DNA of 64,000 nucleotides from Rhinopithecus roxellana (GCF_007565055.1 NC_044555.1:36340611-36404610); one strand, 5' to 3'; counted from the first letter of the stretch, positions 24,051 through 36,264 are shown. Notes: generated by a model not told the origin, from the sequence alone. Made by a program: numbers and translations.

Positions 24051-24880
24051 TAATAGTACAATAATGAGCAATAAATAATTACCTGAACATACAAAACTCA
24101 AAAGTAAGTACAGAGAAAAACACAGAATTTATACTCCTGTATAATATTGGTGTGTAAACTACTCTTATCATAAGTAGAAAGATTACACAATGAACAAATA
24201 AAAAATAACTACAGCAGAATTTCAAGACATAGACAATATAATAAAATATAAATAGAAACAATAAAAAATTAAAAAGCAGGGGATGAAGATAAGGCACAGT
24301 GTTTTTATTAGCTTTTATTATGCTTGTTTGTTTGTTTATGCAAGCAGTGTTAAGTTATCAGCTTAAAATAATGGATTATAACATAGTATTTGCAAATCTC
24401 ATGGTAACCTCAAGCCAAAAAACATACGATGGATATACAAAAAATGAAAGCAAGAAACTAAATCATAACACCAGAGAAAATGGCCTTTACTAAGTAGAAG
24501 ACAGGAAAGAAAGAAGAGAGAACCACAAAAAAATAAAATAAAACCAGAAAAACATAACAAAATGGCAAGTTCTTACTTATATAAAATAACATTGAATGCA
24601 AATAGACTAAATACTCCAGTGAAAAGACATAGAATGGCTGAATGAATACAAAGCAAGAATTATTAATCATCTGTTGCCTACAAGAAACACACTTCACTTA
24701 AGACGACAGACATACTAAAAATAAAGGGACGAAAAAGATATTTTATACCAAGGGAAACCAAAATAGAATAGAAGTTCCCATACTTATATCAGACAAAATA
24801 GATTTCAAGACAAGAACTATTAAAAAAAAAAAAGGAGGTCACTATATTATGGTAAATGTATCAAATCAGCAAGGAAACAT

Positions 24881-26062
24881 ACACCTTATACAAAAATTAA
24901 CTCAAGATGGATTAAAGGCTTAAACATAAGACCTAAAACCATAAAAACCCAAGAAGAAAACCTAGGCAATTCAGGACATAGGCATGGGCAAAGATTTCAT
25001 GACTAAAACACCAAAAGCAATAGCAACAAAAGCCAATATAGACAAATGGGATCTAATTAAACTAAAAAGCTTCTGCACAGCAAAATAAACTATCATCAGA
25101 GTGAACAGGCAACCTACAGAATGGGAGAAAATTTTTGCAATCTATCCATCTGACAAAGGGATAATACCCAGAATCTACAAAGAACTTAAACAAAATTACA
25201 AGGAAAAAAAAACAACCCCATCAAAAAGTGGGCAAAGGAGATGAACAGACACTTCTCAAAAGAAGACATTTATGCAGCCAACAAACATATGAAAAAAAGC
25301 TCATCATCACTGGTCATTAGAGAAATGCAAATCAAAACCACAGTGAGATACCATCTCACACCAGTTAGAATGGTGATCATTAAAAAGGAAACAACAGATG
25401 CTGGAGAGGATGTGGAGAAATAGGAATGCTTTTACATTGTTGGTGGGAGTGTAAATTAATTCAACCATTGTGGAAGACAGTGTGGTGATTCCTCAAGGAT
25501 CTAGGACTAGAAATACCATTTGACCCAGCAATCCCATTATGGGGTATATACCCAAAGGATTATAAATCATTCTACGATAAAGACACATGCACACATATGT
25601 TTATTGTGGCACTGTTCACAATAGAAAAGACTTGGAACCAACCTAAATGCCCATCAATGATAGAGTGGATAAAGAAAATGTGGCACATATACACCATGGA
25701 ATACTATGCAGCCATAAAAAAGTATGAGTTCATGTCCTTTACAGGAACATGAATGAAGGTGGAAATCATCATTCTCAGCAAACTAAGACAAGATAAGAAA
25801 ACCAAACACCATGTGTTCTCACTCATAAGTAAGAGTGGAACAATGAGAACACATGGACACAGGGAGGGGAACATCACACACCGGGGCCTGTCGAGGGGTG
25901 GAGGGTTAGGGGTGGCATAGCATTAGGATGAATACCTAATATAGATGAGGGGTTGATGGGTACAACAAACCACCATGGCATATTTATACCTATGTAACAA
26001 ACCTGCACGTTCTGTACATGTACACCGGAACTTAAAGTATATATATGAAAAAAAAAGAAAAA
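24881..26062 (+). mobile_element. 5'-truncated L1PA nested in L1MA ORF2
   Basis: A younger L1 3' segment of about 1.18 kb: acaccttatacaaaaattaa, through gaatgggagaaaatttttgc and tgttggtgggagtgtaaat, to ccggaacttaaagtatatat plus an A-rich tail. The host L1MA reads aatcagcaaggaaacat before it and caattaaatgtatgcagct after it. The target duplication is not clean (aaggaaacat versus aaagaaaaaca). It is closer to the L1PA pattern than the elements around it. Confidence 0.9.
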
Positions 26063-27576
26063 CAATTAAATGTATGCAGCTAACACTGGAGCACCCAGAT
26101 ACATAAAAGAAATATTATTAAAGAAAGAGATAAGCCTTAATACAATAATAACTAGATATTTTAACACCTCACTTTCAGTATTGGAAACATCTTCAAGACA
26201 GAAAATCCACAAACATCAGTTGTAATCTGCACTATAGGCCAAATGGATCTAATATATATTTACAGAACATTTCATCCAATGTCTGCAGAATACACATTCT
26301 TTCACTCATCACATGGAGCATTCTCAAAAAAAAAGACTATATGTTAGGTCACTAAAAAGTCTTAAAATATTTAAATAAACTGAATATCAAGCATCTACAC
26401 TGACTATAGTGAAATAAAACTAGAAATCAATAAGAATATAGATTTTGGAAATGATACAGATACATGGAAATTATACAATACGTTCCTGAATGACCAGTGA
26501 GTCGATGAATAGCTTAAAAAGAAAATTAAAATATTTCTTGAAACAAATGATAATAAAAACAGAGCTTACAAAAATCTATAATATTCAGCAAAACAGTAAT
26601 CAGAGGGAACTTTACATCTATTTGTGATTACATCGAAAAATAATTAAAAACTTCAAATGAACAACGAAATGGTGAATATTAAGGAACTAAGGAAGTAAGA
26701 ACAAACCTAACCCCAAATTAATAGAAGACAGTAAATAATAAAGATCAGAGCAGAAATTTTAAAAATTGAATTAAAAAATACAAATATTAATAAAACAAAC
26801 ACTTGTTTTTAGAAAAGTTAATAAAATTGGCAAATCTTTCTTTAAGAAAAAAAGAAGATCCAAATAAGCAAAATCAGAGATGAAAAATGAGACATTACAA
26901 AAGACACCACAGAAATTCAGAGCATAATTAGTGGCTACTATGAGCAAGTATATTCCAATAAACTGGAAGATCTAGAAGAAAAAGATGAATTTTTAGATGC
27001 ATACAACCTATCAAGATTGAACCATGTAGAAATCCAAAACCTAAACTAAAAAATAACAAGGAACAAGATCAAAGCCATAGTAAAGTATCTCTCTACAAAG
27101 AAAAACCCAGCACCCAATGGTTTCACTTCCAAATTCTACAAAACATTTAAGAAGAACTAATATCTATCATACTCAAATTGTTAAAAGAATAGAGGAGGGT
27201 AATATAGTTGTAAACTCATTCTATGAGGCCACTATTACACCTATACTAAAACCAGACAAAAACACATCAAAAACAAAACTAGAGCTTAACATCTTTGATG
27301 ACTATTGATGAAAACTCCTCAAGAAGATAATAGCAAACCAAGTTCAACAATGCATTAGAAAGCTCATTAATCATGACCAAGTGGGATTTATTCCTGGGTG
27401 GAAAGAATGGTTCAACATATGCAAAAGAACCAGTGTGATACATCATATCAACAGAATAAAAGACAAAACCATATGATTATTTCAATTGATGCTGCATAAG
27501 CATTTGACAAAATTTGACATTCATTTCAGCATCCATTCATAATAAAACCCTAAAAAAAATAACTGGGCATTAAAGG

Positions 27577-27938
27577 GATATAGTTTGGCTCTGTCCTCAC
27601 CCAAATGTCATCTTGAATAGTAGCTCCTATTCTTCCTATGTGTTGCGGGAGGGATCCGGCAGGAGATAATTAAATCGTGTGGGCGGTTTTCCCCATACTG
27701 TTCTTGTGGTAGGGAATAAGTCTCGTGAGATCTGATGACTTCATAAGGGGTTTCCCTTTTGGCTTGATTCTCTCACTCTCTCTTCTCTGCTGCCATGTAA
27801 GACATGCTTTTTGCCTTCCACCATGATTGTGAGGCCTCGAAAGCCACATGGAACTGTGAGTCCATCAAACCTTTGTTGTTTATAAATTACCCAGTCTTGG
27901 GTATGTCTTTATCAGCAGTGTAAAAACAGACTAATACA
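27577..27938 (+). mobile_element. THE1 5' LTR nested in L1MA ORF2
   Basis: THE1-type LTR, gatatagtttggctctgtcc to aaacagactaataca, 362 bp. It has the usual ccaccatgattgtgaggcct and tgtttataaattacccagtc segments. Confidence 0.9.
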
Positions 27939-29520
27939 GTAAATTGGTACCAGTAGATTGGGGGCACTGCTGTAAATATACACAAAAATGTGGAAGCAAC
28001 TTCGGAACTGGGTAACAAGAAGAGGTTGTAACAATTTAGATGGCTTAGAAGAAGTCAGAAAAATGTGAAAATTTTGGAACTTTCTAGAGACTTGTTGAAT
28101 GATTTTGACCAAAATGCTGGTAATGATAAGAACAATGAAATCCAGTCTGAGGTGGTCTAAGATGAAGATTAGGAACTTGTGAAATGGAGTAAAAGTAAGT
28201 TGTGTTATGTTTTAGCAAAGAGAGTGGTGGCGTTTTGCCCCTACCCTAAAGATTTGTGAAAGTTTGAACTTCAGTGAGATGATTTAAGGTATCTGGCAGA
28301 AGAAAATTCTAAGCAGCAAAGCATTTAAGAGGTGACTTTGTTGCTTTTAAAAGCATTTAGTTTTACAAGGGAAACAGAGCATAAAAGTGAAAAATTTACA
28401 GTCTGATGATGTGGAAGAAAAAGAAAATCCCATTTTCTGAGCAGAAAGTCAAGACTACTGCAGAAATTTCCATAAGTAACAAGGAGCCAAATGTTAATTG
28501 CCAAGACAATTGGGAAAATGTTTCCAGGGAACCTCAGAGACTTTTGCAGCAGCTTCTCTCTTCACAAGCCCAGAACCAAGGAAATAAAAATGGTTTCATG
28601 GGTGGGGCTCAGGGCACCCCGCTGTATGCAGTCTATAGACTTGGTGTCCTGCATTTCAGCTGCTCAAGCCATGGCTAAAAGGGGCCAAGGTACAGCTCGG
28701 GATGTGGCTTCAGAGGGTGCAAGCCCCAAGCCTTGGCAGCTCTCATGTGATGTTCAACCTACAGCTCAACAGAAGTCAAGAACTGAGGTTTGGGAACTTC
28801 TGCTTAAATTTCAGAGGATGTATGGAAATTCCTGACATCCTGGCAGAAGTTTGCTGCAGGGTCAGGGCCCTCATGGAGAACCTGTGCTAGGACAGTACAG
28901 AAAGGAAATATGGGTTGAAGCCCCCCCACTCCACAGAGTCCCCACTGGAGCACTGCCTAGTGGAGCTATAAGAAGAGGGTCAACATCCTCCAAACACCAG
29001 AATGGTAGATCCACCAACAGCTTGCACTGTGCACCTGAAAAGGGCACAGACACTCAATGCCAGTCTGTGAAAGCAGCCAGGAGGGAAGTCAGAGCCTGCA
29101 AAGCCACAGGAGCAGAGGTGCCCATGATGATGGGAACTCACCTCCTGCATCAGCATGACCTGGCTGTAAAACATGGAGTCAAAAAAGATTATTTTGGAGC
29201 TTTAAGATTTGACAGCCCAAGTTGATTTCGTACTTGTATGAGACCTTTAGACCCTTTGTTTTGGAAAATTTCTCCTATTTGGAATAGGTATACTTACCCA
29301 ATATCTGTACCCCCATTTTATCTAGGAAGGAACTAACTTGTTTTTTTATTTTACAGACTTATAGGTGGAAGGGACTTGCCTTGTCTCAGAGGTAACTTTG
29401 GACTGTGGACTTTTTACTTAATGGTGAAACAAGTTAAGACTTTGGGGGACTGTTGGGAAGGCATTATTGGGTTTTGCAATGTGAGAAAAACTTAAGATTT
29501 GGGAGGGGCCAGGGGTGGAA
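27939..29520 (+). mobile_element. THE1 internal sequence
   Basis: About 1.58 kb of non-coding MaLR interior (ggaactgggtaacaagaaga; gcactgcctagtggagctat; ttattttggagctttaagat). Open frames of 90, 114 and 124 codons at 28406-29225 are shared with the other MaLR copies as repeat sequence and are not genes. Confidence 0.9.
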
Positions 29521-29552
29521 TAATATGGTTTGGCTGTGTCCCCACCCAAATC
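29521..29552 (+). mobile_element. THE1 3' LTR stub, only 32 bp
   Basis: Only the first bases of the 3' LTR remain (taatatggtttggctgtgtc, then cccacccaaatc). L1MA sequence (aggaagaaacatatttc) follows immediately at the position where it should resume. Confidence 0.85.
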
Positions 29553-31582
29553 AGGAAGAAACATATTTCAATACAATAAAAGCCATACATGACAGACTGG
29601 CAGCTACTTTCATACTGAATAAGGCAATACGGAAAGCCTTCCCTCAAAGATCTGCGACATGTCAGGGATGCCCATTTTCACCATTGCTATTTAACATAGT
29701 GCTAGAAGTCCTAGCTAGAGCCATCAGATGAGGAAAAGAAACAATGGGCATCCATATTGGAAAGGAAGAAGACAAATTATCCTTGTTTTCAGGTGATATA
29801 ATCTTATATTCAGGAAAATCTAAACACTCCACAAAGAAATTATTAAAACTTATAAACAAATTCAGTCAAACTGCAGGATACAAAATCAAGGTACAAAAAT
29901 CAGTAACATTTTTATATGGCTACAGTGAACAATCTGAAAAACAAATTCATAAATTAATCACATTAACAATGACCATAAATAAAACTAAATACCTAGAAAC
30001 TTACTCAACCAAAGAAGTGAAAGATATATATAATAAAAACTATAGAACACTAATAAAAGTCATTGAAGAGGACACCAAAAAATGAAAAGACATTTCATGC
30101 CCATGGAGTGGAAAAATCAACAAAGTTAAAATGTCTTTACTATCCAAAGCAATCTATAGATTTAATGCAATCTCTATCAAAATACCAATTACATTCTTTA
30201 CATAAACAGAAAAAATAATTCTAAAACATATGAAACTACAAAAAAAAAAAAAAACCACCAAAATAGTCAAGTGTATCCTAAGCAAAAAGAACAAAACTAG
30301 AGGAATTACATTACCTGACTTAAAACTATGCTATAGAGCTATAATAATCAAAACTGCACAGTACTACTATGAAAACAGACACATAGGCTAATGGAACAGA
30401 ATAGAGATCCCCAAAGCAAATCCACACATCTACAGTTAACTCATTTTTGACAAAAGTGCCAAGAACATACATTGGGGAAGAGACAGTCTCTTCAATAAAC
30501 AAGGCCAGGAAAACTGGATATCCATGTGCAGAAGAATTAAACTAGACCCATCTCTTGTCATATATAAAACTCAAGTCAAAGTGAATTCAGGACTTAAATC
30601 TAAGACTTCACCCTATGAAATTACTACAAGGAAACATTGGGAAAAATCTCCAGAACATTGGTCTGGGGAAAAAAGTTTGAGAAAAACCCCTAAAACACAA
30701 GCAACCAAAGCAAACATGAACAAATGGTATCAAATACACTAAAAAGCTTCTATACTGTAAAGAAAATAATCAACAAAGAGACGACCCACAAAATGGAAGA
30801 AAAAATATTTGCAAACTACCCATCTGACAAAGGATGAGTAAGCAGAATATATAAGAAGCTGAAAGAATGCTATGGGAGAAAATCTAATAATCTGAACAAA
30901 TAATAGGCAAATGATTTGAATAAATATTTTTCAAAAGAAGACATATAATGGCAAACAGGCATATAAAAAGGTGCACAACATTGCTGATCATCAGAAAAAT
31001 GCAAATCAAAACTAAAATGAGATATCATCTCTCCCCAGTTAAAATGGCTTATATCCAAAAGAGAGGCAATAGCAAATGCTGGTGAGGATGTGGAGGAAAG
31101 AGATCCCATGTACACTGTTGGTAAGAATGTAAATTAATACCATTACTATGGAGAACAGTTTGAAGGTTCCTCAACAAAGCAATTGAACCCATGGGCATAG
31201 AGGGTGGAAGGATGGTTATCAGAGGCTGAGAAGTATGGCAGAGGGATATGGGAAGTAGGAATAATCAATGGGTACAAAATAAAGAAAGACAGAATAAAAC
31301 CTGCTATTTGAAAGCACAACAGAGTGACTATGGTCAAGAATTATTAATCTGTACATTTAAAAATAACTAAAGGAGTAAAATTTCATTGTTTGCAACTCAA
31401 TAAATACTTGAGGGAACAGATACCCCATTCTCCATGATATGCTAATTTCATATTGCATGTCTAAATCAAAACATCTCATGTACCCCATAAATATATACAC
31501 CTACTATGTACACCAAAAACTTAAAAATTGAAAAAAATTGAAAGAAGCCAGGAAAAACATGACCATAAAAAATATGAGCTTC

Positions 31583-31895
31583 GGCCAGGTGCAGTGGCTC
31601 ACGCCTGTAATCCCAGCACTTTGGGAGGCTGAGGCGGGCAAATCGCAAAGTCAGGAGTTCGAGACCAGCTTGGCCAATGTGGTGAAACCCCACCTCTACT
31701 AAAAAAAAAAAAAAAAAAAAAAAAAAATTAGTGGAGTGTGGTGGCACATGCCTGTAGTCCCGGCTACTTGGGAGGCTGAGGCAGAAGAATCTCTTGAACC
31801 CAGGAGGTGGAGGTTGCAGTGAGCCAAGATCATGCCAGTGCACTCCAGCATGGGCAACACAGCAAAACTCTGTCTCAAAAAAAAAAAAAAAAAAA
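31583..31895 (+). mobile_element. AluS SINE
   Basis: ggccaggtgcagtggctcac through a complete right arm and A tail. The middle A-rich linker has expanded to about 27 A. Near-duplicate flanks (atatgagcttc before, atgaacttc after) suggest an imperfect target duplication. Antisense frames of 147 and 81 codons at 31466-31944 are Alu and poly-A translations. Confidence 0.95.
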
Positions 31896-32224
31896 TGAAC
31901 TTCAAACATCTGATAGTGCCAGAAATAAAGGAAGTGTTCAACATTTAAAACAATTTGAGTATGTCAAATCAACACAGAAGTAAAGTGAAAGGGCCTCCAT
32001 CGTCAAAACTGAGACAATTTTAGCAACAAAATGAGGAAGTACTGAACTGTAACTCAAAGTATAAAATAAATATTAGAGAATCCATGTTGATATAATTAAA
32101 TAATTAAGTACATAATTAGGCATGGAGGGATCTGACAAATCTCACATAGGTAAGAATTTCAAATCACTTATTTAAATACTCTGCAATACAAATAGTATAG
32201 CCTAATTATCCACATCTTAAATGT
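31896..32224. other. Unassigned sequence
   Basis: AT-rich, no gene seen. It may be an old L1 or MER piece, but I cannot assign it. Confidence 0.4.
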
Positions 32225-32455
32225 AGTGGCACAACCCACATTCATGAAAGCAACTCTATTTACAATACCCACATGGTGGAAGCAAACCATATGTCCATCA
32301 ACAGATATATGGATAAATATGGTATATACATACAATGAATTTTATTCAGTCTTAAATAAAGAGGGAGATTCTGACACATGATATAACATGGATGAACCTT
32401 GAGGACACTGTGCTAAGTGTAGTAAGCCAGTTATAAAAGGATATTGTATTTTATC
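32225..32455 (+). mobile_element. L1M ORF2 3' fragment
   Basis: gcaactctatttacaatacc, catatgtccatcaacagata, ttttattcagtcttaaataa, cctgaggacactgtgctaag-like landmarks of the L1 ORF2 end and 3' UTR. Short and decayed. Confidence 0.7.
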
Positions 32456-32576
32456 CCATTTTTTTTAATGTGGAGGCACACATTGACTTCCTTCCCAAGA
32501 GTAAAATATAAAAAGGGGGTAGGAAAGAAAAATAACTTATCAGCTAATAAATATGAAAAACATTACCTGAGCCAGA

Positions 32577-33291
32577 TGGTTGAAACCACCATTACAAAAT
32601 TATAACTGAGACAGCGAAAGAGATCTGGCCTAACCAGCTCTATCTTGCTTCTAACCTCCAAGTTCTCCCTGTTCATTCCTGAACATAGGCCAAACTAACT
32701 GTGAGGAACTTAGTTCATAGTTTAAAAAGAAAGACAATAACAGCCTTTTTCCAAAACAAACCCTCTTCTCACCTGGGGACTAGACTACTTTTGTAGGACT
32801 AACAAATTAGACAAAAGATTACAAATTATGGTTTAGAAATCATGAATCTGGGGGCTACAAGATTCTGACCCTGCCCAAATTGCTTCCTGGGGATAACATC
32901 ACTTTTGTAAAACCTGAGATCAGTGCCTGAGATATTTTGCAGATCCTCTACTTGATGGATCATCTAGCACCATTCAGATTTATAAATTGACTCATCTGAT
33001 CTTGTGCCCTCCACCCAGGAACTAACTCAGCACAAGAGATCAGCCTTGACTCCCTATGATTTCATCTTTGACCCAATCAATCAGCAATCCTGACTCACTG
33101 GACCCCACCCACCAAATTATCACTTAAAACTCTGATCCCCAAATAAAAGACTGATTTTAGTACTAATAAAGCTTCAGTCTCCCGCACAGCCAACTCTGTG
33201 TGAAATAACTCTTTCTCTATTGCAATTCCTTTTTTCTCGACAAATTGGCTTTGTCTATGCAGCGGGCAAAGTGAACATGTTGGGTGGTTAC
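32577..33291 (+). mobile_element. ERV1-type LTR, copy 1 of a tandem pair
   Basis: tggttgaaaccaccattaca at the left, polyadenylation signals in ccccaaataaaagactg and actaataaagcttcag, a U5-like segment (ataactctttctctattgc) and ttgggtggttaca at the right end. It resembles the partial LTR at 40499-40745 closely and the next LTR more distantly. I could not settle the subfamily. Confidence 0.7.
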
Positions 33292-33299
33292 ATAATCAA

Positions 33300-33973
33300 G
33301 GTCAAATTGAAACCACCTTTGCAAAAATTATGACAATGAGAAAATGATGACAGTGAAAGATATCTGATGTAACCAACCCCCATCTTGCCTTTAATCTCTG
33401 AACTGCCCTTAATCATTCCTGGGTCTGTGGCAAGCTAATTTCGGAAGACATTTATAGTTTAAATAATAATAGTCCTTCCCCCCAAACTAAACCGCTAATG
33501 TAAAGCTAATAAAAGACCACCAGGTTAGGGGTATATGTGAAGAGTGAATTCTATTAAGGTGTAGACATAACAGATTAACAGCAATTATTCCAGAGGTCAC
33601 AAGTTTTGCAACTTCTCCAATTTCTCCTGCAGATAAAATCAGTATTGTAGAACCTAAAATTGACCTTCTGAGATGTCTTTTTGAGTTTTTTCATTTGTGA
33701 TGATCTATGGCTCCACTTGGACCCACTGAATCCCGGCCAACCAGTCCTGTGGCCTTACTCAGAAGCAGACTCCCTGGCCCACCCAACTATATTTGAAAAA
33801 CACTAGCCTCCAAATTTGGGGGAGATTGTTTTGAGTAATAACTTCATCTCCCACATGGCATGGTTGGCCCCATGCATATTAAATTATGTGTTTATTGCAA
33901 TGCCATGGTCTCAGTAAATTGGTTTTGTCTGCTCAGTGAGCAGAAAGAACCTATTAGGTAGTGACAATATCAT
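33300..33973 (+). mobile_element. ERV1-type LTR, copy 2 of a tandem pair
   Basis: aaattgaaaccacctttgca, ccccatcttgcctttaatct and a U5-like end (cagtaaattggttttgtctg; attaggtagtgacaatatca). The first roughly 200 bases parallel copy 1, but the rest is diverged and no AATAAA is visible where copy 1 has two. Confidence 0.6.
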
Positions 33974-34345
33974 CAGTCATAAATCATTTTGATGCATGTA
34001 TCATTGTGATGATGTGGTAAGGATAGTACTTTACCTCTGTAGTCGTCCTTCCAAAAAAGAAAGCATTTTAGAAGAAAATTAGTCTCTGGTCTCAGATTTT
34101 TGTCTGATCTCTCACAGCTAGAATGATTTATTCCTTGATGGGTAGGTCCAAAGTTATTAGGAAAGCTCATTTTCAGCAGGTTGTAAAGTCTCATGACCTA
34201 TGAAGAGAAAATAGGGGGAATAAGGGAGAAAACAATCAATAGAATAATCCTGGAAAATCAATATAGGCCGCATCACTCTGAAGTCCATACATCAGTATGA
34301 GATGGGACTGTTCCCGTGATTTTGACCCCCTTCGTGGGCAGAAAC
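33974..34345. other. Unassigned, possibly ERV-related
   Basis: No recognisable gene. It lies between two ERV1-type LTR segments. A 73-codon antisense frame (33973-34194) has no domain. Confidence 0.35.
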
Positions 34346-34590
34346 TGAAGTGGCTCATTTTACTCAACCTGTAGTTCTTTTTGACACCCATGTTCTTGTT
34401 TGCTGTCCAGGAAGAATCAGGTCACATGAACTATTTGAAGGATAGTGTATGCAGAGGATTTTATCGGGTGATATATGTGGCTCTCAGGGGGATGGGGACT
34501 GGAAAGGGGATGGTAGGGGAAGAAAGTGATCTTTGCCTGAAGCTGCACCACCTGAAGTTAGCCGAGTCTATGCGTAGTCTCCAACGCTCG

Positions 34591-34705
34591 GCCACATGTA
34601 TCCCTCATGTTAAGCAGCTTGTAACCCTGTTGCTCAGTGGCTTGTATCCCCAATACTCAGCAGCTTATATACCTGAGACTCAGCAGCTTGCATCCCCGAC
34701 GACTT
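34591..34705 (+). repeat. 23-bp minisatellite, 5 units
   Basis: Five consecutive 23-bp units start at 34591, 34614, 34637, 34660 and 34683. The shared form is gcagcttgtatccc...actca (for example gtggcttgtatccccaatac). Units differ from each other at several sites. Confidence 0.9.
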
Positions 34706-34813
34706 GCATCAGCTGCTTCTGTTGCCCTGCCAGCTGAAATATTTTTATGGGCACAGGATAAGAGTGGGGTGGGCCAAAAAAGCAATCATTTGGGTGGAAA
34801 AACAGGGTTAAAT

Positions 34814-35000
34814 GTTTTCACTTAGGGCCGAGGTTCCAGGTATGATGGGGTTTAGCTGGAAGCCCAGCCCTTCAGGGTCAGCTGTTTTCACTTAGGACCA
34901 ATGTTCCAGGCTTGATGGGGTTTAGCTGGAAGCCCAGCCCTTCAGGGTCAGCTGTTTTCACTTAGGACCAATGTTCCAGGCTTGATGGTGGGGAGGTGGG
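34814..35000 (+). repeat. 70-bp tandem repeat, about 2.7 units
   Basis: Units begin at 34814, 34884 and 34954 with gttttcacttagg. Units 1 and 2 differ at only a few sites (ggccgagg versus gaccaatg; tatg versus cttg). Unit 3 matches unit 2 for its first 35 bases, then diverges. Confidence 0.93.
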
Positions 35001-35050
35001 GGACGATTTAACTGGGAGCCCAGCTGTTCTGTATCAGGTAGGCAGGTATG

Positions 35051-36264
35051 AAAGTGACTTAAATATGTAAATAGGTTGCTGTTATTTTCTTCTAAAGTTT
35101 AAGTTGTCTAGCTTCAGTTTGTAGGGCTTTATGAAAACATGGCTTAGTTTTCAGTGACTCCAAATTAGAAAAAATGGGGGTGGGGAAAAAGGAAAAGAAA
35201 TTGAAAACATTATTTTGAAGACTTGTAGCCCCGCCAAAAAAAGAAATTGGTCCAAACTGTCGAAAATAATAAAAATTGAAAAACATTAGGCAAGACTAGA
35301 ATTTAACAACAGGTATACTACAGTTTTTGAAACATAATTTTTCTCTCTCCAGTTTCCCATTTTTACTAAAGACAAATCATGGTAGCACTGATTTACTTTA
35401 TTATACTACACCTGATTATTTGTATACAGTGCAGCAAGAATAATTATTTTTACACAGGCTTTTAAATTGGCTTTGATGGAACTTTATTCCATAGAAGAAA
35501 TCTCAGATAAGACATTTTTAAAGCCAACCCCAGCCATGGATTTGTGCCATCAAATACCTATGTGTTGGATGAATTTCTCTCTTCTTAAGGTCCCAAGATA
35601 AACTTGGGGCTCATGAGCCTGTCAGAAAGTGACATTTTTTACTTACCACAGGTTAGGAACCCTGTATGGGAACTGTGTAGGCAAAGGTATGAGGCCATTT
35701 TTCCCAAGGGGCTTTTATTTTCTCCATAAGTCAAGTTGGATTCCTTAAAGAAAAGCACACCATTCCAGTCAAAGTCTTGGTAAAATTACCAGTTTCTCCA
35801 ATTGTGTCCTATTACAAATAAAAATATATTCTTATTGTACTTATGCAAATAAATAATCACCATTTTAAGCAAAAAGTCAAAAAAATTACTTCAACCTTCT
35901 ATTAGTTCATACAGTTAATTCCTGCTCTGCTTGATATTCATGAATATTTCAGCTCTCCATGAGTCCTCAAAGTTTTTCCTCTTTTTGATGTCACAATCTC
36001 TAAAGCTATCAGAAACCTGCATTCAAGAGCATATGTCACAGTTTTATAGCTGATTATACAACTACCATGTACAGAGGACTAAAAGAAGAAAACAATTATC
36101 TGTGGATGACAAAAAGTTTCAGGGAAGTCATAGTCAAAGACAAAATTGACAAGGAAGTTTGTTATCTCTTTGGCACAAAATAACATAACAATTTTAATTA
36201 TTTCTGATAATGTACACTAACTTATAAGAGAATTATAGGAGTTTCCTATAATTTTAGAGCCCAT
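35051..36264 (-). mobile_element. ERV1-type non-coding interior, copy A (left part)
   Basis: No reading frame, but colinear with 56360-57560: gattatttgtatacagtgca / gattatttgtataaaatgca; ccattccagtcaaagtcttg / ccattccagtcaaagcctt; accagtttctccaattgtgt in both. Orientation is inferred as minus from the adjoining LTR. I could not name the family. Confidence 0.6.

Larger units (their letters stand above)
24560..31177 (+). pseudogene. L1MA ORF2 remnant (endonuclease/reverse transcriptase)
   Basis: ORF2 begins near 24560 with the endonuclease domain. A CLQETHF-type motif is readable at 24672-24695 (tgttgcctacaagaaacac). It continues at 26063-27576 and 29553-31177 on either side of two insertions. 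In the reverse-transcriptase part (29660-30085) the polymerase motif reads FSGD instead of FADD, so catalysis is lost even apart from the stops. The 92- and 113-codon frames here are remnants of this gene. The last part of the cysteine-rich C-terminal domain is deleted at about 31177. Confidence 0.85.
20860..31545 (+). mobile_element. Nearly full-length L1MA-type element, twice interrupted
   Basis: This is one L1 in plus orientation: a long 5' UTR (about 20860-22960), ORF1 remnant, ORF2 remnant and 3' UTR ending ctactatgtacaccaaaaac. It is interrupted by a 5'-truncated L1PA (24881-26062) and a THE1 (27577-29552). In each case the host L1 resumes at the expected base, which proves later insertion. 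Removing these leaves about 7.5 kb, close to full length for this group. A deletion of roughly 0.45 kb removes the ORF2 C-terminus at about 31177, where aaagcaattgaa jumps to cccatgggcatagag. Both ORFs are riddled with stops and frameshifts. Confidence 0.88.
34346..35050 (-). mobile_element. Probable ERV1-type LTR with internal minisatellites
   Basis: LTR-like region in minus orientation: the reverse of AATAAAATCC is read at about 34459-34468 (ggattttatc) and internal tandem arrays are present. It precedes ERV interior sequence that is shared with 56-59 kb. The 118-codon frame at 34381-34737 crosses the 23-bp repeats and is not a gene. Boundaries are approximate. Confidence 0.5.

Noticed and set aside
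28406..29225. Cluster of 90-124-codon plus-strand frames
   Set aside because: They lie inside the THE1 interior, which is non-coding, and their counterparts in other copies are broken differently.
31466..31944. 147- and 81-codon antisense frames
   Set aside because: Translation of an Alu with poly-A linker and tail, a well-known source of spurious proteins.
34591..35000. Tandem units considered as a CRISPR-like array
   Set aside because: Units are contiguous with no unique spacers, and this is a vertebrate nuclear sequence; they are minisatellites.
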